A stretch of 64,000 nucleotides of DNA from Evernia prunastri (Eukaryota > Ascomycota > Lecanoromycetes > Lecanorales > Parmeliaceae). The notes under the pieces were generated by a model. That model did no database searches. It had not been told where the DNA came from and saw nothing but the letters and a program-made list of their open reading frames with translations. Positions 1 to 11,915 of this stretch are shown one piece after another. The first letter of the stretch is position 1. Every line of letters starts with the position of its first letter. Made by a program: the position numbers and the translations under genes. Where the stretch lies: assembly GCA_003184365.1 (NCBI GenBank), contig NKYR01000016.1, forward strand, positions 62,001 through 126,000. The letters are read 5' to 3'.

Positions 1-1048
1 GGTCAGAAAGTACAGCCTTTGGCAAATTTTGCTCATAGAATTAAAGCTGGCTCATAGGAACACGCCGCCTTGATTACGTATCACGAATACGTAGTAGGAG
101 GGTTGCAACAGCATAGAAAAGGCAATGATCTTGCCAATCGGAGGTTGTCAAGATAGGTGTCGAAATTGGCGCACCGGCAGCACTGTGTTGAAAATACCCC
201 TCACGGTGGCAAATTAGCAGGCTTCTCATGGCATTTGATAAGCTGCACACCACTCCATAGCTAATCAGTCAATGCTGCTCTCATCACTTCCAACAGTAGC
301 GGAAGAAGCCGTCGGGCTCGGAGCAGATATGTGCATAAAGCATACAGGGGTGGCTTACCGATCAACTGCTCTACTGTATGCGCGCCACCTGGGCCCCTTG
401 CTTTGGCCTGATTCGGATAAGACAAAAATACAACATTAGACATTCGAAGGCTTACCTTATGCAACATCAAAATTGATTCTGCCTAAGGCCCTAAGGTAGG
501 TACTCGGTACCTCAGGGAAAGTCAGTAGGCGCGTACTTGTACGAACAAGTAGCGGCGCGTTTCTAGCTACATATAAGGTACCTACGGGGAAGGAATGATG
601 GTAATACGCTCCATTTGTTTTAAAGTACCGGATACATCTAGACGAGTTAGACTCGCAAGCACTACCGTATGTACTTGATACCGGACATGGGCGCAAGGCC
701 AAGTGCGGTTAAACAGTTCCCCCATAGCCTTCGGGTAGGCCCATGGGGACGCCCCTGCGACTTAAGAATTACCTATACACACACACACCCACACACCCAC
801 ACCATACACCCCCCCCCACCCCCCCCCATCCCTACAGTTTGTTCTAGCCCATCCTTTTTCGTGTGTGCATAATGCTGTTCGCGCAGCCATTAGGAATGAA
901 TAATACTTGATCAATCGTCCGTGCCATGCTCAGATCGATCAGCCTCCTCTCTTGATTGTCCAAGAGTCTCAGGCACTGACATCCTTCAATTTGTCTTGCC
1001 CATATCGTTACACAAGATTGCTCTACAAATCATTTCGCTTTCGATACC
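1..1048. other. Intergenic region, no gene recognised
   Basis: No ORF here resembles a protein I know and none has convincing splice sites. The stretch holds GGTACCTACGG-like low-complexity motifs (about 490-590) and a C/A-rich microsatellite near 777-832. The right part is the 5' flank of the MFS transporter. Confidence 0.6.
777..832. repeat. CA/C-rich microsatellite
   Basis: A run of CA dinucleotides passes into CCCACA units and then two long C homopolymers with single A interruptions. It is simple sequence and its length is likely to be polymorphic or miscounted. Confidence 0.85.
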
Positions 1049-3124
1049 ATGCAGACCACAATGAACCATGCAAAGGTGTTCTGGCCAAAAACCTATACCT
1101 TTGCTCGCTCCACCATGGACTGACATCTTCTCTTCCTCTAGCATCTGCGTGAAGAAGACAAGGAGCGAAAAGACTCGATTGTACCAGGTACGGAGATTAT
1201 GCTGGATGATGGAAATCCTCACCTGGTCAAGTCTGCGGCCGACCGCGTACTGGTGCCCCAACCTTCGACCGACCCATGCGACCCGCTGGTAAGAGTTCCT
1301 CGACTGTCGTACCCATATTGTTCAGTGTACCATTCACTGATCTCACTATAAATTAAGAATTGGGACCCTTTTTGGAAGGCCACGGCCACAGCATCTTCGA
1401 CCTTTGCCTCTTTTGCCCAGGGTTTTGGTCCTCTAGCGATCGCACCAATGTTTCCAATGCTGGCACAAGATTTCAAGTCAGATTTGCCGAGTGTTATACA
1501 ATTTACCGGTGTTTCGATTCTCGTCTTGGGCTTTAGTAACTTTATCTGGTATCTCGTCCTGTTCCCCTTCACCGGCAGTCACTGGTCGACTTACTGACTG
1601 CTTTGCTACGTAAGGATCCCACTGAGTTCTACCTTTGGGCGTCGTCCAGTCCTCCTTGCGTCAACGCTTGTTTCTCTCGGGAGTTCGATCTGGAAAGCAA
1701 AAGCTACGACATGTGGTAGTTTTATGGGCGCTTGCGTGCTTAACGGTCTAGGGGCTGGCCCCGGTGAGGTCCGTCAGTGTCTAATCTCGCCATCGAACTC
1801 ATCGCTGAACATTATACTAGACCTTACAGCCACAAATCATAACGGATTATATCTTTCTGCATGATAGGGGGAAGTATAATACTTTGTATTTTTCATCGTA
1901 TTTCGGCTCATTGGCTGTAAGTAGTGGCTGTACTATCATATCATGGAGTAACGAAGTAATAAATGTCTAGCTCTCTCCCGTCGTTGCTGGACTTCTAGCC
2001 GAGCACGCTAGCTGGCGTGACTTTTGGTGGCTGAACGTTGCTCTACTGGGTGCAGCATTCTTTGTGTCTTTGCTCGCCTTTCCAGAGACCAGATGGTATT
2101 ATCGCAGAGCTAAGAACATCCAGACCGAACCTGATCAGCTATCTCGGATCTTTCCGGCAGAAGAAACGGAAATAAGCGTCGAGGCGAATTCTCCTAATCC
2201 AGAGTACGAAGGTATTTCTCGACCTTATACATCAGTACGTCCTTCCATCCAGCAGGGAAAGCCCAACAAGAGACAATTCAGCCTCTTTCAGACAAACACT
2301 CAACCTCTAGAGTCTCTTCTCTTAGATATTTGGATGCCCATCAAGCTTTTCGCTTTCCCCATTGTCGACTTCGCATCGTTCGTTGTGTCGTGGAGTGCCT
2401 CGTCCTTTCTTACAGTGAATCTAACCCAATCGCAAGCATTCGCCGCACCACCCTACAACTACACGCCACAGACAATCGGATTCTTCAACTTCGCCGTTGT
2501 GATTGGTCAAATATTAGGTCTATTCACCGCGGGATCTCTTAGCGACTGGATAAGCATGCGTGCAACTAGGCGTAACAACGGGATCCGTGAGCCTGAAATG
2601 CGCTTACCGGCTATGGTTCCTTATACACTGATCATGATACTCGGGAACTTCGTGGTGGGATTCGGGTATCAATACCATTGGGATTGGAAGGTATGTTGTG
2701 CCCCCAACCACTTTCAATCCAACCTCTTTCCATTTCAATACCTAGGAAACCCGCGCGCAGGGGGACATATTTACCCACGGTATCGTACTTACTAGCATAA
2801 CCACATCAGGCCATCGTGATCATCGGATACACCTGTGCCGGCGTCCAAGTTGCATCGCTTCCAGCCATCGCTTCCACTTACGCAATTGACTCGTACAAGC
2901 CGGTAACGGGCTCCATATTCGTCAATATCACTGTAGTCAAGAACCTTTGGGGCTACGGCCTCTCAAAATTCATCACAGTATGGAGCACTGCGGACGGTTT
3001 TGTTCCCCCAATCATGACGAACATGTCTTTGACAGCTCTGTGGTGCCTTTGTGGCATTTTATATTGGTACAAAGGGAAGGCTTTAAGAAACTGGACGAGA
3101 GCATCTAAAGTCCATAGTATGTGA
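1049..3124 (+). CDS. MFS transporter (fungal drug:H+ antiporter-type)
   Basis: Membrane transporter of the major facilitator superfamily; substrate unknown. Proposed exons are 1049-1075 (tentative), 1142-1288, 1358-1548, 1615-1768, 1830-1916, 1971-2690 and 2810-3124, giving about 546 aa. Seen in the translation: a cytosolic N-terminus with VLVPQPSTDPCDPLNW, usual in fungal MFS proteins, the loop FGRRPVLLAS between TM2 and TM3, GLGAGPGE, the FLHDRGKYNTLYF segment, a central loop of about 70 polar residues, then TM7-12 including LFTAGSLSDWIS. All internal joins keep frame. The first exon rests on a weak GTGTTC donor, so the start (1049 or 1061) is uncertain. There is no cluster partner nearby; the next gene lies on the opposite strand. 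Confidence 0.85.
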
Positions 3125-3916
3125 AAGACCAACAGACACTTAAGCGGAATTATCTTCGTCCTACACTGCTATATGTACGTGTCATATTTTGTCATCAGCG
3201 CACATGTCCGTTGACAGATTCCCAAGAATCTTACCCCTCAATCATCTGTGTTTGTTGCTACGAACTCCATTTTGAGAGATAACAGCGACAGAGCCTGTGT
3301 GCCTTCTCTTCAACGATTTAGTCGGCTGGACAACCTTTCCACAAAACTTGGATGGCGATCCTCCAAGGCACCAATCGCCAAGGCTATGGCATCGACTCTA
3401 GTAGGCCTTGAATCGCTTCCTTTGGAGCTAGCACGGGATCAGATCTGAGGAGTCATCAGAAAGTGCTCGCATATGAGGACTTCCTGAGGGAAAGCGACTT
3501 CCAAGATTGTTTGTAGTGGCAACACCGCTTCTGTTTCACGCAATGCCCGCAGGGTCTGCCTCCGTCGCAATTTCCTTTTTTCGATCCCGATAGTCAATGC
3601 GTGCCTGCAGAACCCGGTCAGAATGAACAATGGATCCGAGAAGGTCCGCATACTAGCAGAGTTCTCGTGGTGCTTTTGAGAGGTGTCATTGATGATGATG
3701 GGAGATGTGGTTGGATAGGAGGGTAGGTGTAGGTAGAGGGGGGATTACTAGAGCAAAAGGGGGGAAGCGATCATAGCCATACTGTCTGTGAATCCTCGCA
3801 AGTTAGCACGACATTTACTAGCAATCCAAAGCTCGGACCTGAATACAGCAACCAGTATGTTCGCACTCGTTGACAAATGACATGTGCGGTCAGGTTTATA
3901 ACACTTCATATTGGCT
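3125..3916. other. Intergenic, convergent 3' flanks
   Basis: This lies between the ends of the convergent MFS gene and NO VEIN-like gene. Short ORFs occur on both strands but none has recognisable family features or plausible splicing. I see nothing further. Confidence 0.6.
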
Positions 3917-6900
3917 CTAGTGAGCTCTGCTTCCCTTTGAAGAGCGCGCTTTCTTTGCGATACTCGCACTTTGCGAGGGCCCATTCTGTGAAGACAGCGC
4001 TACGGTGCCAAAGATAGAGCCTGTTGTGCCCGAAGACAGCGCTGCTGTGCCAAAGATAGAGCCTGTTGTGCTCGAAGACGAGAGCGGCATTGGTGCATCA
4101 AAGCGTATTGGAGTCGAAGACAAGGGCGGCATTGCTGTGTCAAAGATAGAGCGTATTGTAGTCGAAGACGAGGGCGGTGTTGCTGTATTAGATATAGAGC
4201 CTGCTGTAGTCGAAGACGAGGGCGGCAACGCTGTGCCGAAGATAGAGCCTGTTGTGGTCGTCGACCAGAGGGGCACTACTGTGCCAAAGATAGAGCCTGC
4301 TGTAGTAGAAGACGAGGGCTGCACTCCTGCGTTAGAAGTAGTCTCAGGAGTTTGAGCGTTTGTGCGAAATAGGCCACCAGTCGTTGCAGAAGATAAGGAT
4401 TTATTTGTTCCCAACGAATGCGTCGAGGACATAGACTCCAAGGTCTCACTGTTCGAAGAGACAGCCTTCGTGCCGGAAAGGCTACTTGCAGAGAGAGCTT
4501 TGGAGCTGTTGCTACTGGGACTATCATTGGTCGTTCGAGAGAGACTCTTTGCGAACGGTGTCGCGGATGCGGCGCCAGTGGAGTTACCGAACCCCGGCAT
4601 ACCAGTCGCGCTGGGAGACGTATCCTTAGATGCGTCGCTGTTTGTGGTCTTGGTCGCACCAAAGATAAGCCCTGTAGAACCAGCCTTCGAAGCGGGATCA
4701 TTGGCAAGCATGACACTAGAGCCGGATGGGCCGCCCTGGTGTGTCGCTTTTGAGACGCCACTATTGGAAGATGTGGTATTTGAGCCAACCAGGCTTGGGG
4801 ACGGGGATTTGGATGTGTTGCCGCTAGGGGTTACGCCACCGAAACTAGGGAACATGCCCATCGCTGATGAGGATTTGGCTGTTCCGAATACATTACTCGT
4901 TGAAGAGGGTTGGGGAGATGCGTTTCTGATAGAAGATGCCGAGTTTGAATCCAAAAGACGCATTGATGACCCGAAACTCCAATTAATGCTTCTCGGAACG
5001 CTGTTGGTGGAAGAGGAGCCGAAGGCGGCAAATTCTGGGACTCCAGACTCCTTTTCAGGATCATTGGTCCCGTTGTCGCCACCTCTTTCAGCGATTGTTC
5101 CTACTATCCCTGTTATCCGAGCTGCAGATGCTCTGGTGATGTCGTTCGTGACCTGCATAGTTGGATGTGCTAAGGGTTTCACGGACCATGTGTGTGTGCT
5201 GAACTCTAGCTCCTGGTTTCTGCTCTTAGTTTCGGGGTCGAGATAAACATGCATGCCTGTTTCATCGCCTTTACCCAGGTTGAAAACTCGGCAGATCATG
5301 TAGATGCTCGAACGCCTTTTGCCATCTTCAATACGCTTGTCAAAAATCTGATACCATGTAAGCCATATCAAGCCTGAAAGATAGGGGCTCTTACATGTCG
5401 TTGCTGGGCTTTACTTATGAAGAAAGGATCTTGCCAATTGGGACTCGTTGTTGTCTTGACCTCGATGTGATAGAGGATTTTCTCGGCATTGAATGATCCT
5501 TGTGCTAGATGTCCTTTCTGGTTCAAGAATCGGGTGAGCGCGCCCGAATCATCCAGGTACTCGATATCAGCAATGGCACTTCGATCGTTGTATTTCTCGA
5601 GATCATCATAGTCAGCGTGTATCTTGACTCGGTCTCTGATCTCGCTCTTCCAGTTCTCCAAACCGAATCCGGGCAGACCGAGTCCCTTCAAATACTCGAA
5701 CATGTAGAGTTCTCCTGCAGCTCCAACCTTGAAATCTCTTTCTTGCGTGCGAGTTGCGAAAGCTGTTCGAATGGTTTCCTGAGGCAAAGCTTCAGTGGCT
5801 ATGGGATTCTCAATGGAGAACCCTGTGAACTCGAAAACGCCAGAAAGTGCACGTTGTCTTGCAACGTTGACGACATGTTCGAGGATGCGCTTGTAAGCTG
5901 TCTCCTGAGCCTCTATCTGCCGCTCCTGGTATGAGGAGATCGGTGGGGTCCCTTCACGTACGTCCTCCACACTTTCATTTCCGGAGTGCCTCTCTCTCCA
6001 TTGCGCCCAACCAGAGGGTGTGTACGGACGTGGACCAGAACTTGGGTTGGAAAGGCTGATGGTACTAGTGGTCTCGATCAGAGTCTCAACGTCCGACTCA
6101 GCTTTTGACATCCCAAGCTCTTCATCCAGAGCAGCAAATTCACAATCAATTTGACTCACTCCCGCCTTCTCGAGAATTCTGTCTATGACAACCGGTTTGT
6201 CTTTTCGAAACACGCTTCCAATCACGCCTAATGCACCTGCGTCAGTGATACCCAAAAATGTACACAATCTGCGAGGAAGGTCAGATTCGAAGCAAACATC
6301 GCGCTCAGCCTCGTCTTTCGGTAAGTAGAGTCGTAAAGCACATTCCGCTTCCTCAAAATGGAAGTCCGCTCGGCTTGACACACTCTCAATGCTGCGTCCA
6401 TCCTGCGTGATCTGCAGTGAGCGTCTGATGCCGTCACTCACGTAGACCACTGCGCGCTTGAACTTTCGATACAACGTGGCTGCGTCCTGTCTTTTGTTCA
6501 GGCTAGCAAAGTGAAAAGCGCATCTGTATTAATGTCAGCCAATTGACGCCTCATTGCAGTTTCATGTTCCTATCAAGGTTCTGTGACGTATGGCATACCG
6601 AACAATGGCCTGACTTTTGATGCGGAGATTTCCGGTCATCTCACGATCCTGTGAGCCTCCTCTGACGTCTGTAACTTCTTTCACAAGTTTCGAAGAGAAT
6701 CGTGCCTCCAAGCCCATGGCTAGGAGAAGTGGTCTGGTATCCCTAATTTCTTCGAGCGAAAAGTCCAAAACCACAATTCTACCCTTAAAGGCATCCCGGT
6801 GAACTGTATTTTCCACGATTGCAAAATCTACGCAATCAGCCTTGAAAGAAGCTGAGGAAAAGCCGCCCGCCCCATTCGCAAGCTTTACCGGTAAGACTTT

Positions 6901-9900
6901 AGCCTCGATCAGGCTCGAAAAATCATTTTCTCCAACACCCAAGCTGCAGATCAGTCTCATAGTCTCTTTGATTCTCGCTGCTGATGGTTTTCCTTTAGCT
7001 TCAGCTTTCATTGAATCAACGTACATCTCAACTGTTGGCTTCGATATGTCGAGGACTTTTGTGAAGAATGTCGCCAGCGATGGATATGCCTCAGCAATGG
7101 AAGCTTTCCCCGGAATCTTAATATTTGACTCTACCCAGACACATTGCGACGGAGGGCACCAAGCGTCCTCTTTTGGAATAAATACCAAGGCGGAATCTTC
7201 GAAGGTGGACCGCAAGACTTTCCGGCTCTCTCGGTTCTCGTCATCCATAGAGAGCTGATGCTTCTGCCACAGGTACTGGTATCGTTTCTCAGCTTCCACA
7301 ATGACTTTGTCATTTTTGAGGCTAGCTAATGCTTTCGATTTCAGTGGGTTCCTTCCCATATCATAATCTTCTAGACGGAGCTCCTTTTAAACGAGATCAG
7401 TAACACTCTGTTTGTCAACGGCAATGTTCCTTTACCTCAAATGAATGCTTTATATAGATTTCTATGGCAGTGATGCTCTGAAACTCTTCATTAGGGCTAG
7501 GCCAACATGTGACTTGGTATGGCGCCATGGCGGATCCAATTTTTCCTTGAGTGTCGGCGGCGGATTGGCTTCTTATGGCATTCTTGTCTCCGCCATGGCT
7601 CTTTAACGTAAGCAGATCATTGATGACATCTACTTGAGAAGCATCAGGAATCATTAGAAACAGTTTGAACAGAGGCTCAAGCTCAAGGTAGACCTCGAGC
7701 TTCAGACACTGCTTTGACTTGAGCCATTGCGGACCATCCCAAACACAGTCTGCAGCCGAGAGCCAGGAAGAGTCAACCCTGTTCGATGGCGGTATCCAAA
7801 TGACAGAATGTCTGAACATATCACTACACGTTCGTTAGTTGGAAAAGAGGTTGAATCTTATCAAAGCATACCGAACACGATCAAGACCTTCACTACATCT
7901 CGACTGAATGTTCTCATATATCTTTGTCAATTGGTCTCTCGCAGAAGTAGTGCTGACCGCAGGGTTGTTTGTTTTGAGCGTCTCTAGGGCCGAGAGGTAG
8001 AAGTCCAGGTTCTCCTCAATTCCAACTTGCAAGTCCTTCACAAACATCCATCTAAATCTTTCCTCGTCTTCAAGAAGCTCGGATATGGCAACAAAAGGAT
8101 ATGCGTCGGCAATACGGAGCCCTGCAGCGATTTGCTTAAGCTTGGGGAGGGGCAGGAACGTGCGTCGTAGAGGTATCCTGCGTCCATCTTCGAGAAGCAC
8201 AGCGCTTCTCCGCAGATCTTCCTCCGCGACTTTATTGATTTGAAGGCGATAGGAGTCCCATCCATACTTCAGAGTTCCTAGCAGTCTATCCGATCGATAA
8301 TCAATGATATACTGAAATTCCTTTGAAAGTCCATCATGGCCTTCAGCACAGAGCTCAGGTATTCGGCGGACCCCGACTATTTCTTCAAGCCATCTCATCC
8401 ACGACCGGCCGTTATGGATAGTTTCAAGATCAACTGCCTTCAAATAGTCTTCATGTAGGTAATGTACAGGATGGCCAGGAAGCTGGTCATCTTGCTTGAA
8501 GAGTCTTGATGGACTGTAGTCATCTCTCTCGTCAGGGAAATACAGGTATTGGTCTTTCTTAAGCAGAGAGCCGTGCTGATTGGCAAATCGAATCTGGGAA
8601 GCCAAGCTTGAATGGTCTTTCGGAACGAACCAATATAAATATCGGATGTGAGCAACAGCATTGAACAATTTGAAGTTGCCAAGGTTCGCGGTATTGTAAC
8701 GCTTGCGAATCGAGCTGACCACAGAATCGTGCGGGCAGCTCATCACGCCTAAAGTAGTAAGGAGATCTGCCCAAGCGTCATTCTCGGCAGCCATGGGGCA
8801 GACGAGATCGAGGCCGAGATCTACAGGAATGGGAACATCACCAGTCTTGGGAAAGTATATTTTGGTCCCGGAACCGCTGCCTACCCACCTGCCGTCACTT
8901 AATGGAACCAAGGCAAGGTCTCTCAAGCGGTTCTGTTGGTTGGGCAGGTTCTCAATGAAGACTCTCGAGAGTACTTTGCAGATCCGTGTACGCCAGTCGG
9001 AATTGTTCTTAAGGACTCTCCATTTCGAGCCGCCAATGATCCGGAGATCAGCGTCTAGACGATCAACAAATTTGCTCCACTGCAGCGTTATTGTCCCCAA
9101 GCATTTGAGTATTTGGAAGTCTGCTTCTGTGTACTCCGGTGACAGGTAAATCTCTGCACCCTTTAGATCCGGTAACAAAGGACTTCGATCTTCGGCGAGA
9201 AAGAGTTCCGACAGCTTCTCGAGACCCGAAGGCTTGTAGAGACCACTACCGCTCCACGGCTCTAAAAGGGGAGTTTGCTCAAGCTTTGCACGAACTAGGG
9301 TCCACAATGTCCTCCAGAATTCATCTGTAATGAAATCGTCGGGAAGGTATCTCATCCACCGATACCTAAGCGATGGATGCTTGCAGAACATGACCACGGC
9401 ATCCGCAAATGCTTTTGCGACCCCTTTCAGAACAGCTTGGTTCCTCTGAGAATGTACTACATCTTCCCGGTTGGCTTGAGTGACGAAGTCAGCTTGGATT
9501 AAGAACTTGAATCCTACCCGACGCAAGGGCAGGAAAGCGTAAGTGTATTGACGCTTGAGGACAGGCTCATCGTGCTCATCCACTGGGAAAGCGAGGATGA
9601 CTGTTGCCCGGTCAATGCTCTTTCCTTCTTTGTCTTTTCTCGCCTCATCGAAAGGGAGATCGTGGAGATCGCTCTTCATGGTATAGTATTTTTGTTCTAA
9701 AGTTGACACTTCCATGCCCTTGCGCGTAGTCTTTGCAAGGAATGTCGTATACAGCCCATTTTCTCTGGTTTCTCGTTTCGAGTATTGAGTAGCCGTATGT
9801 ATATGATCAGGCTGGTACAGCTCTATGGACAGTCGCTGTAATTGACTCAAGAACATCAGAAAAGTGTCAGGGATGGCCCGAAATTCAGAAGCCAGCTCCT

Positions 9901-10562
9901 CGAATTTGGTGGATTCTAGAAGCGTCAATGCCATGCGCGTGCGCACACTCCCCTTTGGAAGCTCCTCAGCGTTCTCATAGTACGGTGTGACCATGCCCAG
10001 GCCATCGTCATCGTCCTCTCGGGTATGCGAAAAGGCGAAAGAGAACGGCCCGGACTGAATGTGCACCTTCTGTGCAATCTTAAAAACGGACTTGAAGCCG
10101 ATGCCTTTCTCGCCGATATATCCCGCGTTATGCTTCTTCTTAGAGTTGCCAACGGAGCAAATGTCTCTGATGTCACTTTTCGAGAAGCCATCCTCATTCG
10201 AGTCAATGAGGATACGATCTGGATAGAGTTTGAAGGCTAGAAACGGTTCTTCACCGTCCGCCGTCGCTGTAAAATATGAGTTGTCTTCAGCGTTCTGTAT
10301 AAGCTCATATAGGAAGCGAGATTCTTTCGAATAGAGGTTATCGACAAGACTGAAAAGGTCAGCCACATTCTTTACACAGGAAAGTGCTATACATCTTGAT
10401 AGAATCCGCAAGCTGTCTTCGTATACTTTGCAATGCTCGAAGTACAGATGGCTGATTAGCAACTAGACGGTTTCGGTCCTCCACAGTGATGCCGCCATTT
10501 TGCTCCCTGACTTTTCCAATGAACTCGCGGGCCTCATCTTGGGAGGAAGTCCGCATCCTCAA
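3917..10562 (-). CDS. Sacsin/NO VEIN-like GHKL-ATPase with DUF3883 domain and FG-repeat tail
   Basis: Giant protein of about 2126 aa. Exons on the minus strand: 10562-10393, 10349-7872, 7823-7436, 7383-6599, 6523-5395, 5347-3917; all five introns (43-75 nt) are GT-AG and keep frame. Residues ~57-200 form a sacsin-type GHKL ATP-binding fold: N-box ELIQNAEDN, DSNEDGF, and the glycine-rich lid GEKGIGFKSVFK. A long middle region follows. Residues ~1535-1700 match the NO VEIN C-terminal domain (DUF3883), a restriction-endonuclease-like fold, with GELYMFEYL and IEVKTT. The last ~420 residues are Ser/Thr-rich low complexity with about ten FG dipeptides (SIFGT, NVFGT, LIFGAT, PSFGG). The function in fungi is unknown to me; the plant namesake acts in vascular development. 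A role in nucleic-acid surveillance is only inference. The start at 10562 fits the family's N-terminal helix. Confidence 0.85.
3940..4330 (-). repeat. Coding minisatellite: ~48-bp units encoding GSIFGT-type FG repeats
   Basis: Read on the minus strand, about seven degenerate units of 14-16 codons follow each other. Each starts with G/R-S-I-F-G/D-T and continues with a Pro/Ser/Thr spacer. The units lie at the very C-terminus of the NO VEIN-like protein. On the plus strand the same repeat reads as an open but meaningless antisense frame. Confidence 0.75.
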
Positions 10563-11915
10563 GAGCGAAAATATAACGATGATAATATGTTAAGAAGATA
10601 ATGCTAGTACATGATCGAGCTGATTAAAGAAAGCCAAAAGCAAAGATGAAACGGAGATAACGATAAGTATCGGTGACCCAAGCCTCGAATTTCGCTCAAT
10701 CAGTGAATAGATAGTCTTGTGCAGCTGATGTATTTGAGGTCGAGCGCTTGGAGATATTTGGAGGCATTCTCGGCATTTAACAGGAGGACTGAGCGTTAAA
10801 GGATGCTAGCTCGGAGCAGGCTTCAGAATCCTGCCGCCCTATCACACGGTGGGAAAACGCTTCTCGAGAAGTCATGCTACATACTATGAATCGTTTTCTA
10901 CCGTTGCAGTAGAGTCGTATGCACCGATGCTGCATGCTTCCAACATTAAAGGGACACCAAACAGTCAGACACAGACAGGTCAGGCCCTAGTCTGCTTTGC
11001 CTTTCGGATGCATCATGGAAAATGAAGATATCATAGACGTAATGTTTTGGTTATTCACTAACCCCGTGGGCGGGTATGCATGCTGGCGCCAGCAACGCTG
11101 TACGGCCATCCATCATCGTTGCGCCGACGTGGAGTGGTATTGCGATGAACCATTGCTGACCTAGATGATACCCACCATCTCAACAAGTATAATTAGATCA
11201 GGCTGCCGTTTCAGCTGATGCACGCCTTTTATGTGAAGCAGGGTTTTGAATCGCCCCGCCGGCTAATAGGAGACGTGGGGGCTACCTAGGTACCTACGGG
11301 TAATCTTAGGGGATAAGGGGGTGGGGTTCGGCTAAGGGGCGCTAGTAGAGTAGCGTTACTAACCTCAAGAGGTGAAATCGAGAAGAAACTAACTAAGGTA
11401 CTGTATCTTATCTAGAATGCGTACTCCGTACTCCTTATGTACATAGTCCCCTAATCTTTCTCTAAACCAAATTGTCTGACTTGCGGACTCAGCTCATCAA
11501 CCTCTCCTAGAGATCCTTCAAATAGTGCTCCTAGGGTCTTCCTTCGCCTTGTCCTCATCCGTCCTTTCTCCCATTCTATACATCTATCATAAAGTTGAAG
11601 TCTCTCAAGAGATAGCCTAACCACCGGCTGGTCCAATGCCTCAAGATACAGTCTGCCTAAGTTCCCATCATCCCATGTCAGAGTGAGTGCACAGCTCTAT
11701 TGGGTAGACTTCTCTGGTCGCGGTAATCCACACTTTGATTTGCCTTATGAGCGTACCTTGCGTTGAATTACCGTGCTGCCGGTCAATAATGCATCATTAC
11801 TCTTGAAGTCTCCTTTCCTCAAGGGTCTGCAGTTGTCTACTTGGTAGTAAATGCCGCTTGTTGCAACCCAATATCCCGTTCACGAGTCAATATACTGTAC
11901 CAAAGCTCAGACAGT
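10563..11915. other. Intergenic region with an orphan ORF
   Basis: This is the 5' flank of the NO VEIN-like gene followed by sequence rich in stops. It includes CTACCTAGGTACCTACGG motifs near 11280-11300 that resemble those at 490-590. The only item worth naming is the minus-strand ORF at 11451-11690, listed separately. Confidence 0.5.
11451..11690 (-). pseudogene. Orphan ORF or terminal exon of an unrecognised protein
   Basis: The minus strand reads open for about 80 codons, ending in a stop at 11451, with no in-frame ATG near its start. The peptide (DDGNLGRLYLEALDQPV, then LERLQLYDRCIEWEKGRMRTRRRKTL, shown here only in part) has a natural amphipathic composition and looks like the C-terminal piece of a real protein. 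No upstream exon could be joined to it. It may be a gene relic or a terminal exon. I do not recognise the family. Confidence 0.3.

Noticed and set aside
4276..4788. 170-codon minus-strand ORF
   Set aside because: It is an alternative frame of the FG-tail exon with no motif; it is explained by the repeat structure.
4362..5246. 294-codon plus-strand ORF
   Set aside because: It is antisense to the FG/Ser-Thr-rich tail of the NO VEIN-like protein. Biased composition keeps the opposite frame open; no motif or start context supports it.
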